From Desulfurococcales archaeon (GTDB taxonomy: Archaea > Thermoproteota > Thermoprotei_A > Sulfolobales > NBVN01): a stretch of 13,231 bases of DNA. The notes beneath the pieces were generated by a model. That model had not been told where the DNA came from, did no database searches, and saw only the letters and a list, made by a program, of their open reading frames with translations. Position numbers and translations under genes: made by a program. Below are positions 1 through 7,092 of this stretch, in pieces; positions within the stretch are counted from its first letter, which is position 1, and each line of letters begins with the position of its first letter. The DNA is taken from the NCBI GenBank assembly GCA_026986255.1, contig JALSOX010000014.1, forward strand, positions 1 to 13,231. The letters run 5' to 3'.

Positions 1-93
1 CTAGCATACTACGAAAACACTAGGAGAATGCTGAGGAACATTAAGAGGAAGAAAGGGATACTGAGGAAACTGGGGATAAAAGGTGGGTTCTAA
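1..93 (+). CDS. srp54: SRP54 signal recognition particle protein, C-terminal end (partial)
   Basis: Frame 1 is open from the window edge to TAA at 91-93 and gives the last 30 residues of a protein. The tail is very basic (runs of K/R around LRNIKRKKG) and begins with a YYENTRRML-type helix, which resembles the end of archaeal SRP54, the GTPase of the signal recognition particle that binds 7S RNA and signal peptides. The identification rests on this tail plus context: SRP54 is commonly found directly upstream of Pus10, L21e and RpoF in archaea. The GTPase and most of the M domain lie outside the window, so the call is an inference and could be wrong if another basic protein precedes pus10 here. 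Confidence 0.55.
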   Translation, partial: LAYYENTRRMLRNIKRKKGILRKLGIKGGF

Positions 94-97
94 GGGC

Positions 98-1414
98 GTG
101 GAGGACGAGTTACTTAGCAAGGCACTGGAGGCACTACTAAGGGTTCCCCTGTGCGATAGGTGCTTAGGTAGGCTCTTCGCCAGCTTAGGGAGAGGACTCT
201 CTAATGCGGAAAGGGGTAGAAGCATAAAGACCCTGCTCTCCATGGTACTTCATAGTAGGGCGAAGGCAGGTGACGAGGAAGCCAGATCCTGTATACTTAA
301 GCTAGCTAAGAACGCATGTTATCCCTTCACAGAACTAGCACGCAACTACTCCCGCCGTGAGGACAAGGAAACCGAGGAACACTGTGCGCCATGCGCCATA
401 TGCAATAACGTCCTCGATCGTTTCATACCCGAAGCAACATTAATTGCGGCCCGAGAACTCGGGAGTCTGGAGTCGAAGTCCTTCGTTGTTGGGGTTAAGT
501 CCGGCTCGGACATTGAGTTAAGAGAGCAGAACTTAGCGATGGACTTAGGCATAGAGCACTGGGAGTCAGTGTCAAGGGAACTAAAAAGGGAGGTTGGAAA
601 GAGAATACAGTTATTGACAGGTATGCAGCCAGACTTCAAGCATTACGATGCTGTAGTGCTTTTAGACTTAGATTCCCTATCCGTAAATGTTCAGCCACAA
701 CCCCTGTACATACTCGGCAGTTACGTGAAGCTAGGTAGATTTATATCTCAGATGGAATGGATAGGAGAGGGAGGGATCAAGTACTATGAACTGTCTATTG
801 AGGAATCCTGTAGGAAGATCACGCGAATATATGATGCAGAGGAACTAAAGCTTCACGCAGCAGGCAGGGAAGATGCTGACGCCCGCATGCTGGGGTTTGG
901 GAGGCCTCTTGTCCTGGAACTCAAAGCGCCGCGCAGAAGGGCTGTTAATTTGAAGGTCGCAGAGGTTAAAGCCTCAACCCCACCATGGGTAATCATAAAG
1001 TTGAGTTCCTACGTACCGTATCGTGTAGTGCAGGAGATCAAGGAAAGAATCTCCCCCAAGGTGTACAGAGTCATAGCATACTCTCCCTCAGGCCTCACTA
1101 AGGACGATCTCAGCATAATAGAACGTAAGTTCAAGGATATCGAGATTCGCCAGAGAACACCTCGAAGGGTACTCCGTCGTCGCCCCGACATTGAACGTAT
1201 AAGAAGGGTCTACGCTGTTAAGGGAAGAAGCCTCGGGAAATACACGTGCGAGATACTAATCCATTGTGAAGGAGGGCTCTACGTTAAGGAACTTGTACAC
1301 GGGGATGAAGGCAGAACCTCACCCTCATTCTCCGAGGTGCTAGGGAAAGAATTACACGTACTTTATCTTGATGTGCTCACGTATTGTAGCGAAGAGGTCA
1401 CGGACAACTCTTAG
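98..1414 (+). CDS. pus10: tRNA pseudouridine synthase Pus10
   Basis: Pus10 converts uridine to pseudouridine at position 55 of the tRNA T-loop, and in archaea also position 54. Seen: an N-terminal CxxC (C19, C22) and a second pair in CAPCAICN (C99, C102) that would form the family's zinc site; a middle region of the THUMP-containing type; and the signature GREDADARMLGFGRP, where D259 of GRED is the likely catalytic aspartate. The length, 438 residues, is usual for archaeal Pus10. Two GTG starts compete: 83, which would overlap the SRP54 end, and 98. I chose 98 because GGTGGG at 82-87 lies ten bases upstream and no overlap is needed; the difference is five residues. It probably shares a transcript with SRP54 upstream, while the next gene has its own TATA box. 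Confidence 0.93.
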   Translation: MEDELLSKALEALLRVPLCDRCLGRLFASLGRGLSNAERGRSIKTLLSMVLHSRAKAGDEEARSCILKLAKNACYPFTELARNYSRREDKETEEHCAPCAICNNVLDRFIPEATLIAARELGSLESKSFVVGVKSGSDIELREQNLAMDLGIEHWESVSRELKREVGKRIQLLTGMQPDFKHYDAVVLLDLDSLSVNVQPQPLYILGSYVKLGRFISQMEWIGEGGIKYYELSIEESCRKITRIYDAEELKLHAAGREDADARMLGFGRPLVLELKAPRRRAVNLKVAEVKASTPPWVIIKLSSYVPYRVVQEIKERISPKVYRVIAYSPSGLTKDDLSIIERKFKDIEIRQRTPRRVLRRRPDIERIRRVYAVKGRSLGKYTCEILIHCEGGLYVKELVHGDEGRTSPSFSEVLGKELHVLYLDVLTYCSEEVTDNS

Positions 1415-1425
1415 CTTTATCAACG

Positions 1426-1433
1426 TTTATAAG
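1426..1433 (+). promoter_or_regulatory. Probable TATA box for rpl21e-rpoF
   Basis: TTTATAAG sits in the 51-base gap between pus10 and rpl21e. Archaeal transcription starts about 25 bases downstream of the TATA centre, which would be near 1455, giving a short leader carrying AGGTG (1455-1459) before the GTG start at 1466. This is a sequence match plus spacing only. Confidence 0.55.
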
Positions 1434-1465
1434 GCGGACGTACCAGTGAGTTTTAGGTGCTCGAA

Positions 1466-1765
1466 GTGGTTAAGGCATCAAGGGGACCAAGAAACAGGAC
1501 CAGGAAGGTGTATAGAAAGAGAATAAGGGAACGCGGAGCTATACCGCCACTAAGCCTAATAATGCATGAGTATAAGGAAGGCGATAAGGTGTACATAAAG
1601 CCCAACCCAGCAATCCATAACACACTACCTCACAGGAGATATGTCGGGAAGGTAGGGACAATCATGGGCAAGCGGGGGAGAGCCTACATTGTGGAGGTTT
1701 ACCTAGGAAATAAGAGAAAGGAACTAATACTACTGCCTGAGCACTTAAGACCTGCGCCTGCGTGA
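1466..1765 (+). CDS. rpl21e: Large ribosomal subunit protein eL21 (L21e)
   Basis: This is a 99-residue protein of the large ribosomal subunit, found in archaea and eukaryotes. From GTG at 1466 it begins MVKASRGPRNRTRKVYRKR, which matches the usual archaeal L21e start (MVKA-x-G-x-RxRTR), and it continues with an SH3-like barrel region containing HRRYVGKVGTIMGKRG. The longest ORF starts at 1457, but that adds three residues not present in the family and places the AGGTG Shine-Dalgarno (1455-1459) on top of the start. From 1466 the spacing is six bases, as expected. The gene is followed nine bases later by rpoF, and the two are very likely cotranscribed from the TATA box at 1426. Confidence 0.95.
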   Translation: MVKASRGPRNRTRKVYRKRIRERGAIPPLSLIMHEYKEGDKVYIKPNPAIHNTLPHRRYVGKVGTIMGKRGRAYIVEVYLGNKRKELILLPEHLRPAPA

Positions 1766-1774
1766 TGGGGAGCC

Positions 1775-2110
1775 ATGAAGTTAAAAGAAGCACGGAACAT
1801 ACCTTACAGCACCGTGATGAAAGTATTGGAGGAGCTGGAAAGCAAAGAGGTTGGTCTTAGCCAGTTAGCTTTAAGAGTTAAGGATTATGTACGTAGATTC
1901 AACAAATGTACTCGAGGAGAGGAGCTCGTTAAGGCCCTCACTGAGTTAGGGATGGATGAGGCAACAGCCGTAATGATTGCAAATATCGTTCCCGAGACAC
2001 CCGATGAGGTTAGAGTTATATACGATAGAAAACCAGAGCCGCTAGATGAAGAGATGATTAAAAAGATATTAGATGTAACCGCTTCTTATTGCGTAGAGCG
2101 TGAAGAGTGA
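1775..2110 (+). CDS. rpoF: DNA-directed RNA polymerase subunit F (Rpo4, Rpb4 homologue)
   Basis: Rpo4 pairs with Rpo7 to form the stalk of the archaeal RNA polymerase, which helps open complex formation and contacts nascent RNA. The 111-residue sequence has the expected all-helical HRDC-like layout: a helix with VMKVLEELE, a central helix with ALTELGMDEATAVMIANIVP, then an acidic linker (PETPDEVRVIY) and a last helix with EEMIKKILDV. The IANIVPETPDEVR segment is the most typical part of archaeal RpoF. The ATG at 1775 is preceded by GGGGAG at 1767-1772. Its place directly after L21e and before a DUF655 protein is the usual archaeal order, which supports the call. Confidence 0.93.
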   Translation: MKLKEARNIPYSTVMKVLEELESKEVGLSQLALRVKDYVRRFNKCTRGEELVKALTELGMDEATAVMIANIVPETPDEVRVIYDRKPEPLDEEMIKKILDVTASYCVEREE

Positions 2111-2139
2111 AAAGTAAACATTCATAGGTGCGTTTTAAG

Positions 2140-2802
2140 ATGAGCAGCAAGTACCGCAAGGGTGATAAGAGAGTAGCTAGGGAAGATTACGCTATAGTAC
2201 TTGACTTTATGCCTGAGGGTAACCCCATAGATCCACACCCTCCTCATAGGTCACGACCCATAGCTCAGGCAGTTGGCGACAAATACTTCACGCTACTGGA
2301 ATTCTACCCTAAGCCAAGAGTAAGCATCAAGCAAGGGGAAAAGGTTTGTGTGAGCTTTAAGTTAAGGGAGTTGAGAGATAAGGTTGATTTCGTATGGGGG
2401 GAGCCGATAACGTACGATGAACTTAGTGGTGTAGCCCGCTCGTACCTGCCGGAGGCGTTAAGAAAGATTGTGCAGGAAAAGGAGAAGGTCTTCGTAACAT
2501 TCTTTAACATAGCTGCACCTCTCACAATTAAACTTCACTCACTGGAGCTTCTCCCGGGAATTGGTAAGAAAACCATGTGGGCCTTGCTGGAAGAACGCAA
2601 GAAAAAAAGTTTCGAGTCCTTTGAGGATCTTAAGGAACGTGGTAAGATAGCTGATCCAGTAGCAGTTATTGTCGATAGGTTACTCAGCGAGCTCAGGGGT
2701 GAGGAACGCTACTATCTCTTCGTTAACCCGCCCCCCAACGTTAAGCATGCTGTTGTGATAGGATACCTACAACGCATATACAAGATGCTCGGGTACTCCT
2801 AG
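2140..2802 (+). CDS. DUF655 family protein with helix-hairpin-helix (putative nucleic-acid binding)
   Basis: This is a conserved archaeal protein of unknown biochemical role, regularly found beside rpoF and L21e. The N-terminal half carries EDYAIVLDFMPEGNP and a basic histidine/proline stretch (PHPPHRSRPIAQAVGD) that mark the family and look like an OB-type beta region. Around residues 135-155 the text LELLPGIGKKTMWALLEER is a helix-hairpin-helix (LPGIGKK), a fold that binds nucleic-acid backbones without sequence preference. An ATG at 2140 is preceded by AGGTG at 2125-2129. A GTG at 2128 would add four residues but has no Shine-Dalgarno. A role in RNA or ribosome metabolism is inferred from neighbours only. 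In many archaea ksgA follows this gene; here a SPOUT methyltransferase follows instead. Confidence 0.85.
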   Translation: MSSKYRKGDKRVAREDYAIVLDFMPEGNPIDPHPPHRSRPIAQAVGDKYFTLLEFYPKPRVSIKQGEKVCVSFKLRELRDKVDFVWGEPITYDELSGVARSYLPEALRKIVQEKEKVFVTFFNIAAPLTIKLHSLELLPGIGKKTMWALLEERKKKSFESFEDLKERGKIADPVAVIVDRLLSELRGEERYYLFVNPPPNVKHAVVIGYLQRIYKMLGYS

Positions 2803-2808
2803 AAGGCA

Positions 2809-2816
2809 TTAAATAC
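2809..2816 (+). promoter_or_regulatory. Possible TATA box upstream of the trmJ-like gene
   Basis: TTAAATAC lies in the 63-base gap after the DUF655 gene, preceded by purine-rich AAGG that could serve as a BRE. The start site would fall near 2838, leaving a leader of about 28 bases with GAGGG at 2851-2855 before the ATG at 2866. The perfect palindrome at 2820-2831 sits between TATA box and start site. Confidence 0.4.
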
Positions 2817-2819
2817 TTA

Positions 2820-2831
2820 GGGGTATACCCC
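2820..2831. promoter_or_regulatory. Perfect 12-bp palindrome GGGGTATACCCC (possible operator)
   Basis: GGGGTATACCCC reads the same on both strands. It lies four bases downstream of the candidate TATA box and just before the expected transcription start, a position where a bound repressor would block polymerase. No regulator is known to me for it, and chance occurrence cannot be excluded. Confidence 0.3.
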
Positions 2832-2865
2832 CACCTTGAAGGGAAAGCCTGAGGGACGCTGAGGA

Positions 2866-3582
2866 ATGAATCGTAAGGAAAACCTAAGAGTACGGCTTGT
2901 CCTAGTATCCCCTGAAGGAAAAATAAATTTCGGCTTCATACTGAGACTTGCAAAAAACTTTAACGTTGATGAAATATGTGTTGTGAATCCTCAGTTCGAT
3001 ATCAAAGACGGTGAGGTCCTAGAATTCGCTGCCAGAGCAAAAGATAATATAAATAAGGTGAGGGTCACTGAGTCATTAACTGAATGTATCTCAGACGTAC
3101 TAATTAGCGTATGTACCACAGCAAAGCTAAACCTGGAGAGAGACGTTCTGCGGCAAGGAATAAGAATAGAGGAACTCCCCCACGTAATACCAAGGCAAGG
3201 TTTAGTTGCGTTGGTCTTTGGTAGAGAAAGCACAGGATTAACGAGGGACGAACTGTGGCAATGTGACATCATCTCAACCATAGATACAGGAAGCGAGTAC
3301 AATGTCCTTAACCTCTCTCATGCAGTCGCTCTATACCTGTACGAGGTTAACAAGATCAGGAAAACACCTTACGGGCAAGAAGCGAACTACTGTGATCAAC
3401 ACGTACTTCAAGCCATAAGAAGGTATTTGGAAATCATTCGAGAAGCTACGGACGATGAGCGGGGAGTAATAGCGCTGAAACACGTGTTATTCAGGTCGAA
3501 TATGAGTATCCCTGAGTGCACGGCAATATATAAGCTTCTGAAGAAAATCACCCACAAAATTAACCAGAAAACAAGGCGATAA
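2866..3582 (+). CDS. trmJ: TrmJ-like SPOUT RNA 2'-O-methyltransferase
   Basis: This is a 238-residue SAM-dependent methyltransferase of the SPOUT (trefoil knot) class. Motif 2 is LVFGRESTGLTRDEL (residues 116-130) and motif 3 is YNVLNLSHAVALYLYE (145-160); these form the knot that binds SAM. In the family, TrmJ methylates the 2'-OH of C32 (bacterial forms also other bases) in the tRNA anticodon loop. The N-terminal motif 1 reads EGKINFGFILRLAKNFN, where R27 fits the conserved arginine but the usual NIG-x-x-AR text is altered, so it may belong to a distinct crenarchaeal subfamily. The C-terminal extension (170-238) is helical and basic, as in dimeric TrmJ. The ATG is supported by GAGGG ten bases upstream. 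The substrate nucleotide is inferred from family, not shown. Confidence 0.85.
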   Translation: MNRKENLRVRLVLVSPEGKINFGFILRLAKNFNVDEICVVNPQFDIKDGEVLEFAARAKDNINKVRVTESLTECISDVLISVCTTAKLNLERDVLRQGIRIEELPHVIPRQGLVALVFGRESTGLTRDELWQCDIISTIDTGSEYNVLNLSHAVALYLYEVNKIRKTPYGQEANYCDQHVLQAIRRYLEIIREATDDERGVIALKHVLFRSNMSIPECTAIYKLLKKITHKINQKTRR

Positions 3583-3612
3583 GTTTACACTAACCCCCAT
3601 GCATGGCAAATC

Positions 3613-3620
3613 CTTATATA
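3613..3620 (+). promoter_or_regulatory. Probable TATA box for rpl10e-dph2
   Basis: CTTATATA precedes the L10e start by about 34 bases, predicting transcription from near 3643 and a leader of about ten bases. It lies inside the N-terminal extension of the longest ORF (from 3603), which argues that the extension is not translated. Confidence 0.55.
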
Positions 3621-3653
3621 CGTCTTTCCTCCCTACACCATAGGTGCCGACAG

Positions 3654-4172
3654 ATGCCACTACGCCCAGCAAGGTGCTATAAGGAGCTGAAGAAACCTCC
3701 CTATACTAGGAAGGAGTATATAGATGGGATACCGCAACCAAAAATAAGCAAGTTCGTCATGGGTAATCCTCACGGGGACTTTGATGTCGTGTTAGAGCTC
3801 GTGTCACTTGAGTTCGCACAGATCAGGCACAACGCGCTAGAAGCAGGACGTGTAATGGCTAACAAGTACCTGTCAAAAAATGTTGGCGATGATAAGTACC
3901 TGCTAATAATTAGACAGTACCCACATCATGTGCTCCGCGAGAATAAGATGATGGCTTTCGCCGGAGCCGACAGGCTTCAGGACGGCATGAGGCAGGCCTT
4001 CGGGAAACCTATAGGGACCGCGGCACGCGTCAAATTCGGTAGTGTGATAGCTGAGGTCAGGGTACCGCGTTCTGCGATACCTCAAGCTAAGGAAGCCTTA
4101 CGGCGTCTGAGGGATAAGTTAGGAATTAATGCTAGGATCGTTATAAAGGAGTTGAAGGCTACGTCTTCTTAG
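3654..4172 (+). CDS. rpl10e: Large ribosomal subunit protein uL16 (archaeal L10e)
   Basis: uL16 lies near the peptidyl transferase and A-site tRNA of the large subunit. The 172-residue protein from ATG 3654 begins [19 protein letters not shown], the canonical L10e start, and has the conserved segments [18 protein letters not shown] and [19 protein letters not shown] followed by [12 protein letters not shown]. The open frame extends upstream to 3603, but those 17 residues have no family counterpart and cover the TATA box. AGGTG at 3642-3646 is well placed seven bases before 3654. dph2 starts one base after the stop, so the two are almost certainly cotranscribed. Confidence 0.97.
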   Translation: MPLRPARCYKELKKPPYTRKEYIDGIPQPKISKFVMGNPHGDFDVVLELVSLEFAQIRHNALEAGRVMANKYLSKNVGDDKYLLIIRQYPHHVLRENKMMAFAGADRLQDGMRQAFGKPIGTAARVKFGSVIAEVRVPRSAIPQAKEALRRLRDKLGINARIVIKELKATSS

Positions 4173-4173
4173 A

Positions 4174-5193
4174 ATGACCATGGATAGAAAACTACGTCTT
4201 ACGAAGTGCGGGAACCACGTTTTCACATTAAGGGAGAACACGTTATCTAAGATATGGAATGCCAGAAGAATACTTGTTCAAGTACCTGAGGGCTTTAAGC
4301 CCTGTGCGACACAGGTGATAGAGGCAATCTTAGCTAAGACTAATGGGTCTGAGGTGGATATTGACGCGTCACCAAATTTCGGGTCATGCTTACTCGACCT
4401 CGGAATCGTTAGGGAGTACGATTTAGTCATACATTTCGGTCATGATAAGTACCCTCTCTGGGAGCCCCCGGAGAACGTAGTGTTTGAGGATATAGTGTAT
4501 GAACCTGGATTGAACAGGGAAGTGCTAGAGGAACTTACTAGGGACTTAAAGGAGAGAAAACTAAGAAGGGTTCTTCTTTACGTGACTCAGCAACATAAGA
4601 ACCTCTATGGAACTATTAGGAAGTTCTTACTGATGCATGGAATTGCCGTAGTTAACAATAAGAGAAAATCGCTTGCCTTTGGATGTATCTACCCTGACAT
4701 AACAGTGTTGTCAAGTAGTGTTGACGCAGTTATCATGGTTTCCGGGGGCTCCTTTCACCCACTGGGGGCCGGGATATCGCTGGGAGGTTTAAAGCCTATT
4801 TTTAAGGTTGATCCGTACAGATGTACTTACGTTGATATGACTGAGGCCGTTAGGAAGGTTCTGAGGGTGAGGTTTGGCAAGGTGCTCCTAGCCGATAAAG
4901 CTAGTAATTGGCTAATCATTACCGGCGTTGCTGGCCAGTATAGGCCCGATGTAGTTAATGCAGTGAAGCAAGCTATCGTGGATAAGGGTGGGAAGTATTT
5001 CATTGCTAAATGCGCGTACTTGACTAGCGCAACGCTGGCTAATCTAGACAACCCTCACATAGACTCGGTAGTAGTTACATCCTGTCCCCGCATACCTGTG
5101 GATGACTTATCGGACTACCATAAGCCTGTCCTAACTCCCGGAGAGGCGCTTTACGTTTTGGGGAAACTTCATTCCTATAGGTTTCCTTGGTGA
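4174..5193 (+). CDS. dph2: 2-(3-amino-3-carboxypropyl)histidine synthase Dph2 (diphthamide synthesis, step 1)
   Basis: Archaeal Dph2 is a non-classical radical SAM enzyme. It moves the 3-amino-3-carboxypropyl group of SAM to the diphthamide histidine of translation factor EF2. Three cysteines hold its [4Fe-4S] cluster and all are present: C72 in NFGSC, C171 in FGCIYP and C304 in TSCPRIPVDD. Their spacing (99 and 133 residues) is close to that of the Pyrococcus enzyme. At 339 residues the length is normal. It follows rpl10e by a single base, and its TGA overlaps the GTG of the next gene, so the three form one transcription unit acting on the translation machinery. ATG 4180 is an alternative start, two residues later. 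Confidence 0.94.
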   Translation: MTMDRKLRLTKCGNHVFTLRENTLSKIWNARRILVQVPEGFKPCATQVIEAILAKTNGSEVDIDASPNFGSCLLDLGIVREYDLVIHFGHDKYPLWEPPENVVFEDIVYEPGLNREVLEELTRDLKERKLRRVLLYVTQQHKNLYGTIRKFLLMHGIAVVNNKRKSLAFGCIYPDITVLSSSVDAVIMVSGGSFHPLGAGISLGGLKPIFKVDPYRCTYVDMTEAVRKVLRVRFGKVLLADKASNWLIITGVAGQYRPDVVNAVKQAIVDKGGKYFIAKCAYLTSATLANLDNPHIDSVVVTSCPRIPVDDLSDYHKPVLTPGEALYVLGKLHSYRFPW

Positions 5194-5822
5194 TTATCCT
5201 GAGGAAGAAGGATCTTGAGCGTGAAATTGAGGCCGTGCCTAGCTTCAATAATCCGTCAGAAACGTTAGAGCAGTACGTCACGCCCTCCGACATCGCTGCT
5301 GACATGCTGTGGTTAGCGTACATGGCTAATAACTTAAGTAGTAAGCTAGTATTTGACTTAGGATGCGGTACTGGCAGACTATCTTACGGTGCTGCATTAC
5401 TGGGAGCGAGCCATGTTGTTTGCGTTGATATAGACTACGATGTCTTAGACGAGGCTAAGGATTTCCTAGAGCCTCGTGTAAGCGTTCCCGTAAGCTTCAT
5501 TGCGGGGGATGTGAGGGAGTCAATCCCTCTCCGTGAAGTGCGTACGTGTACTGTGATCATGAATCCTCCCTTCGGTGTCCACTTGAGGGGAGCTGATATA
5601 GACTTCATTAAGGCTGCTTTATTGATCTGTAAAACCGTGTATTCCCTTCATAAGGTGAGCAAGGGTCTCTTCAATGTTCTATCCAGGGTCGCGCGTGAAT
5701 CCGGGTCAACGTTTGAGGTTGTTAAGTTATTCGAGTTTCCTATAAGGTGGTTCCTTCCCAAGCATAGAAGGAAGGTCCATTATGTCAAAACCGTGCTGGT
5801 CAGGTTCAAGCGGAAGTATTGA
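5190..5822 (+). CDS. METTL5-like class I SAM-dependent RNA methyltransferase
   Basis: This 210-residue protein is a Rossmann-fold methyltransferase. LEQYVTPSDIAADMLWLAY (residues 26-44) is the family's N-terminal signature, DLGCGTGRLS (56-65) is the SAM-binding loop, D80 ends strand 2, and NPPFG (125-129) is the catalytic motif typical of N6-adenine methylation. Human METTL5, of almost identical length, makes one m6A in 18S rRNA near the decoding centre; an equivalent small-subunit rRNA target is the natural inference here but is not shown. The C-terminus is basic. GTG at 5190 overlaps the dph2 stop (GTGA), with TAGGT at 5178-5182 upstream; TTG at 5187 is the alternative. Translation is probably coupled to dph2. 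Confidence 0.88.
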   Translation: MIILRKKDLEREIEAVPSFNNPSETLEQYVTPSDIAADMLWLAYMANNLSSKLVFDLGCGTGRLSYGAALLGASHVVCVDIDYDVLDEAKDFLEPRVSVPVSFIAGDVRESIPLREVRTCTVIMNPPFGVHLRGADIDFIKAALLICKTVYSLHKVSKGLFNVLSRVARESGSTFEVVKLFEFPIRWFLPKHRRKVHYVKTVLVRFKRKY

Positions 5823-5833
5823 GAAAGCGTCAC

Positions 5834-5843
5834 AAAATTAAAG
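5834..5843 (+). promoter_or_regulatory. Weak candidate TATA box for the csl4 unit
   Basis: AAAATTAAAG lies in the 56-base gap before csl4, at about the right distance to start transcription near 5864, just ahead of the strong Shine-Dalgarno. The match to a TATA box is poor and readthrough from the dph2 unit is equally possible. Confidence 0.25.
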
Positions 5844-5865
5844 GGTTAGGATCATTTAGTCAAGT

Positions 5866-5872
5866 AGGAGGG
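5866..5872 (+). promoter_or_regulatory. Strong ribosome binding site that fixes the TTG start of csl4
   Basis: AGGAGGG is complementary to the archaeal 16S rRNA 3' end and lies six bases before TTG 5879. It is the best Shine-Dalgarno in the window and settles an otherwise doubtful TTG start. Confidence 0.75.
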
Positions 5873-5878
5873 TAACCC

Positions 5879-6466
5879 TTGGGAAGGTTAGATGAGATAC
5901 AGGGACGGAGGGTGACCCCTGGAGAAGAGATATGCGTAATTGAGGAATTCCTACCAGGGGTAGGCACTTTTGACCAGGATGGCGTAGTGAGGGCCGCCAT
6001 GACGGGGGTAACACAGGTAGACATACTTAGCCGGGTAGTGTTCGTAAAGCCTTCCGTGAATCTCCCTAAGATACCCGAAAAGGGTGAGGTAGTGTATGGA
6101 ATCGTGCAAGTAGTTAAGGACGAGTTCGCCATAGTTAAAATAGCTGGCGACTACCACGGCCGCCGGTATCCCACATGTTTTACGGGGCTCCTACACATCT
6201 CACAGTCCACCGACAGGTACGTTAAGAATCTCTATGAAGTGGTGCGCGTTGGCGATGTCCTTAAGGCTAAGGTGCTAAACAACTACCCACCCTACAACTT
6301 AACTATTAAAGAGCATAGATTAGGTGTCGTGTTAGCATTCTGCGGAAAATGCGGGAACCGCATGGCTAGGTCAAGCAATGACACACTAAAATGCGATTCA
6401 TGCGGCAACATAGAGAAAAGAAAGGTAAGCTCAGATTACGGGCAACTTAGGGTCCTTCACCCATGA
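5879..6466 (+). CDS. csl4: Exosome complex RNA-binding subunit Csl4
   Basis: Csl4 is one of the two cap proteins of the archaeal exosome, which binds RNA above the Rrp41/Rrp42 ring and guides it in for 3'-to-5' degradation or tailing. The 195-residue protein has the three expected parts: an N-terminal domain with VTPGEEICVIEEFLPGVGTF (12-31); an S1 RNA-binding domain (about 60-145, GEVVYGIVQVVKDEFAIVKI and TGLLHISQ); and a C-terminal zinc ribbon with C155, C158, C172 and C175. The TTG start is supported by the strong AGGAGGG. The stop overlaps the ATG of the next gene (ATGA), indicating coupled translation with the DUF2067 protein. Confidence 0.94.
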   Translation: MGRLDEIQGRRVTPGEEICVIEEFLPGVGTFDQDGVVRAAMTGVTQVDILSRVVFVKPSVNLPKIPEKGEVVYGIVQVVKDEFAIVKIAGDYHGRRYPTCFTGLLHISQSTDRYVKNLYEVVRVGDVLKAKVLNNYPPYNLTIKEHRLGVVLAFCGKCGNRMARSSNDTLKCDSCGNIEKRKVSSDYGQLRVLHP

Positions 6467-7092
6467 CTATGTTCAAATTCACACTCTCCTGTGAAGATCG
6501 TGGCAAGTGTTTGGAACTCCTTGACTCAATACTTAATGCTAAGGGCGTGCGTGCGTCCTTAATAAGGGCAGAGGTTAAGGGCGATAAAATAGTGATAACA
6601 GTGTTTGGTAATAAAGTAGAGGCTTTACAGACGCGCTACGCCGTCATAAGGGCGTACAGAGAATGGAGGAGATTAAATGCGTGGATGAAGCACGGGAAGT
6701 GCGTTAGACTTAATGACTTGATAAAAGTTATAGGTAAGCCATTCCCCGCAGACGCATTAGCTGAGGTGCTAAGGATCTCAGGTAGCGACGCGCAAATGAA
6801 GGGTGGAGTGCTTTACGCTAATGCCCCTAACGACGTCGTTATAAATATCGCAAGAGAACTAGCAACATCGTTAGAACAACTCATTAAGGTCAAGCCCAAG
6901 GCATCATACTCAGCTAAGTGCTTAATCACGTCACTCTCAGTACTACGGAATAAAAGCGTACAGGAAATCATGGAGGAACTCAAAAGTGAAGGCTTCATTG
7001 AGGAGGAAGGGCATAGACTTCTCGTAACTTCGGAGTGGAGAAGCTTATTAAGAAAACTAACAGGAGAAGGAAGGGGCTTGGCTTGGAGGTAG
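6463..7092 (+). CDS. DUF2067 family protein (conserved archaeal, unknown function)
   Basis: This 209-residue protein is of the type found between csl4 and rpoL in Crenarchaeota. I recognise the family by position and general appearance; no catalytic motif is visible. The N-terminal 65 residues alternate helix and strand (CEDRGKCLELLDSIL, then VKGDKIVITVFGNKVEALQ), resembling a small KH-like or ferredoxin-like unit. The end of the protein has a helix-turn-helix-like pattern (NKSVQEIMEELKSEGFIEEEGHRLLV written in part), typical of a winged helix. Cysteines are scattered and not arranged as a zinc site. Its ATG overlaps the csl4 stop and its 3' end overlaps the TTG of rpoL by ten bases, so it is tied to RNA decay and RNA polymerase genes. 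An RNA-related role is inferred from that context only. Confidence 0.75.
   Translation: MTMFKFTLSCEDRGKCLELLDSILNAKGVRASLIRAEVKGDKIVITVFGNKVEALQTRYAVIRAYREWRRLNAWMKHGKCVRLNDLIKVIGKPFPADALAEVLRISGSDAQMKGGVLYANAPNDVVINIARELATSLEQLIKVKPKASYSAKCLITSLSVLRNKSVQEIMEELKSEGFIEEEGHRLLVTSEWRSLLRKLTGEGRGLAWR

Noticed and set aside
2841..2866. CTGA elements before the trmJ-like gene suggesting a C/D box RNA
   Set aside because: Two CTGA boxes are present but no proper box C (RTGATGA) at the needed distance.
3603..3653. N-terminal extension of L10e
   Set aside because: It contains the TATA box and has no family counterpart; the MPLRP start at 3654 has a good Shine-Dalgarno.
7035..7082. Upstream GTG start for rpoL
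   Set aside because: It would add 16 basic residues unlike Rpo11 inside the DUF2067 gene; TTG 7083 gives the family start MEVVI.
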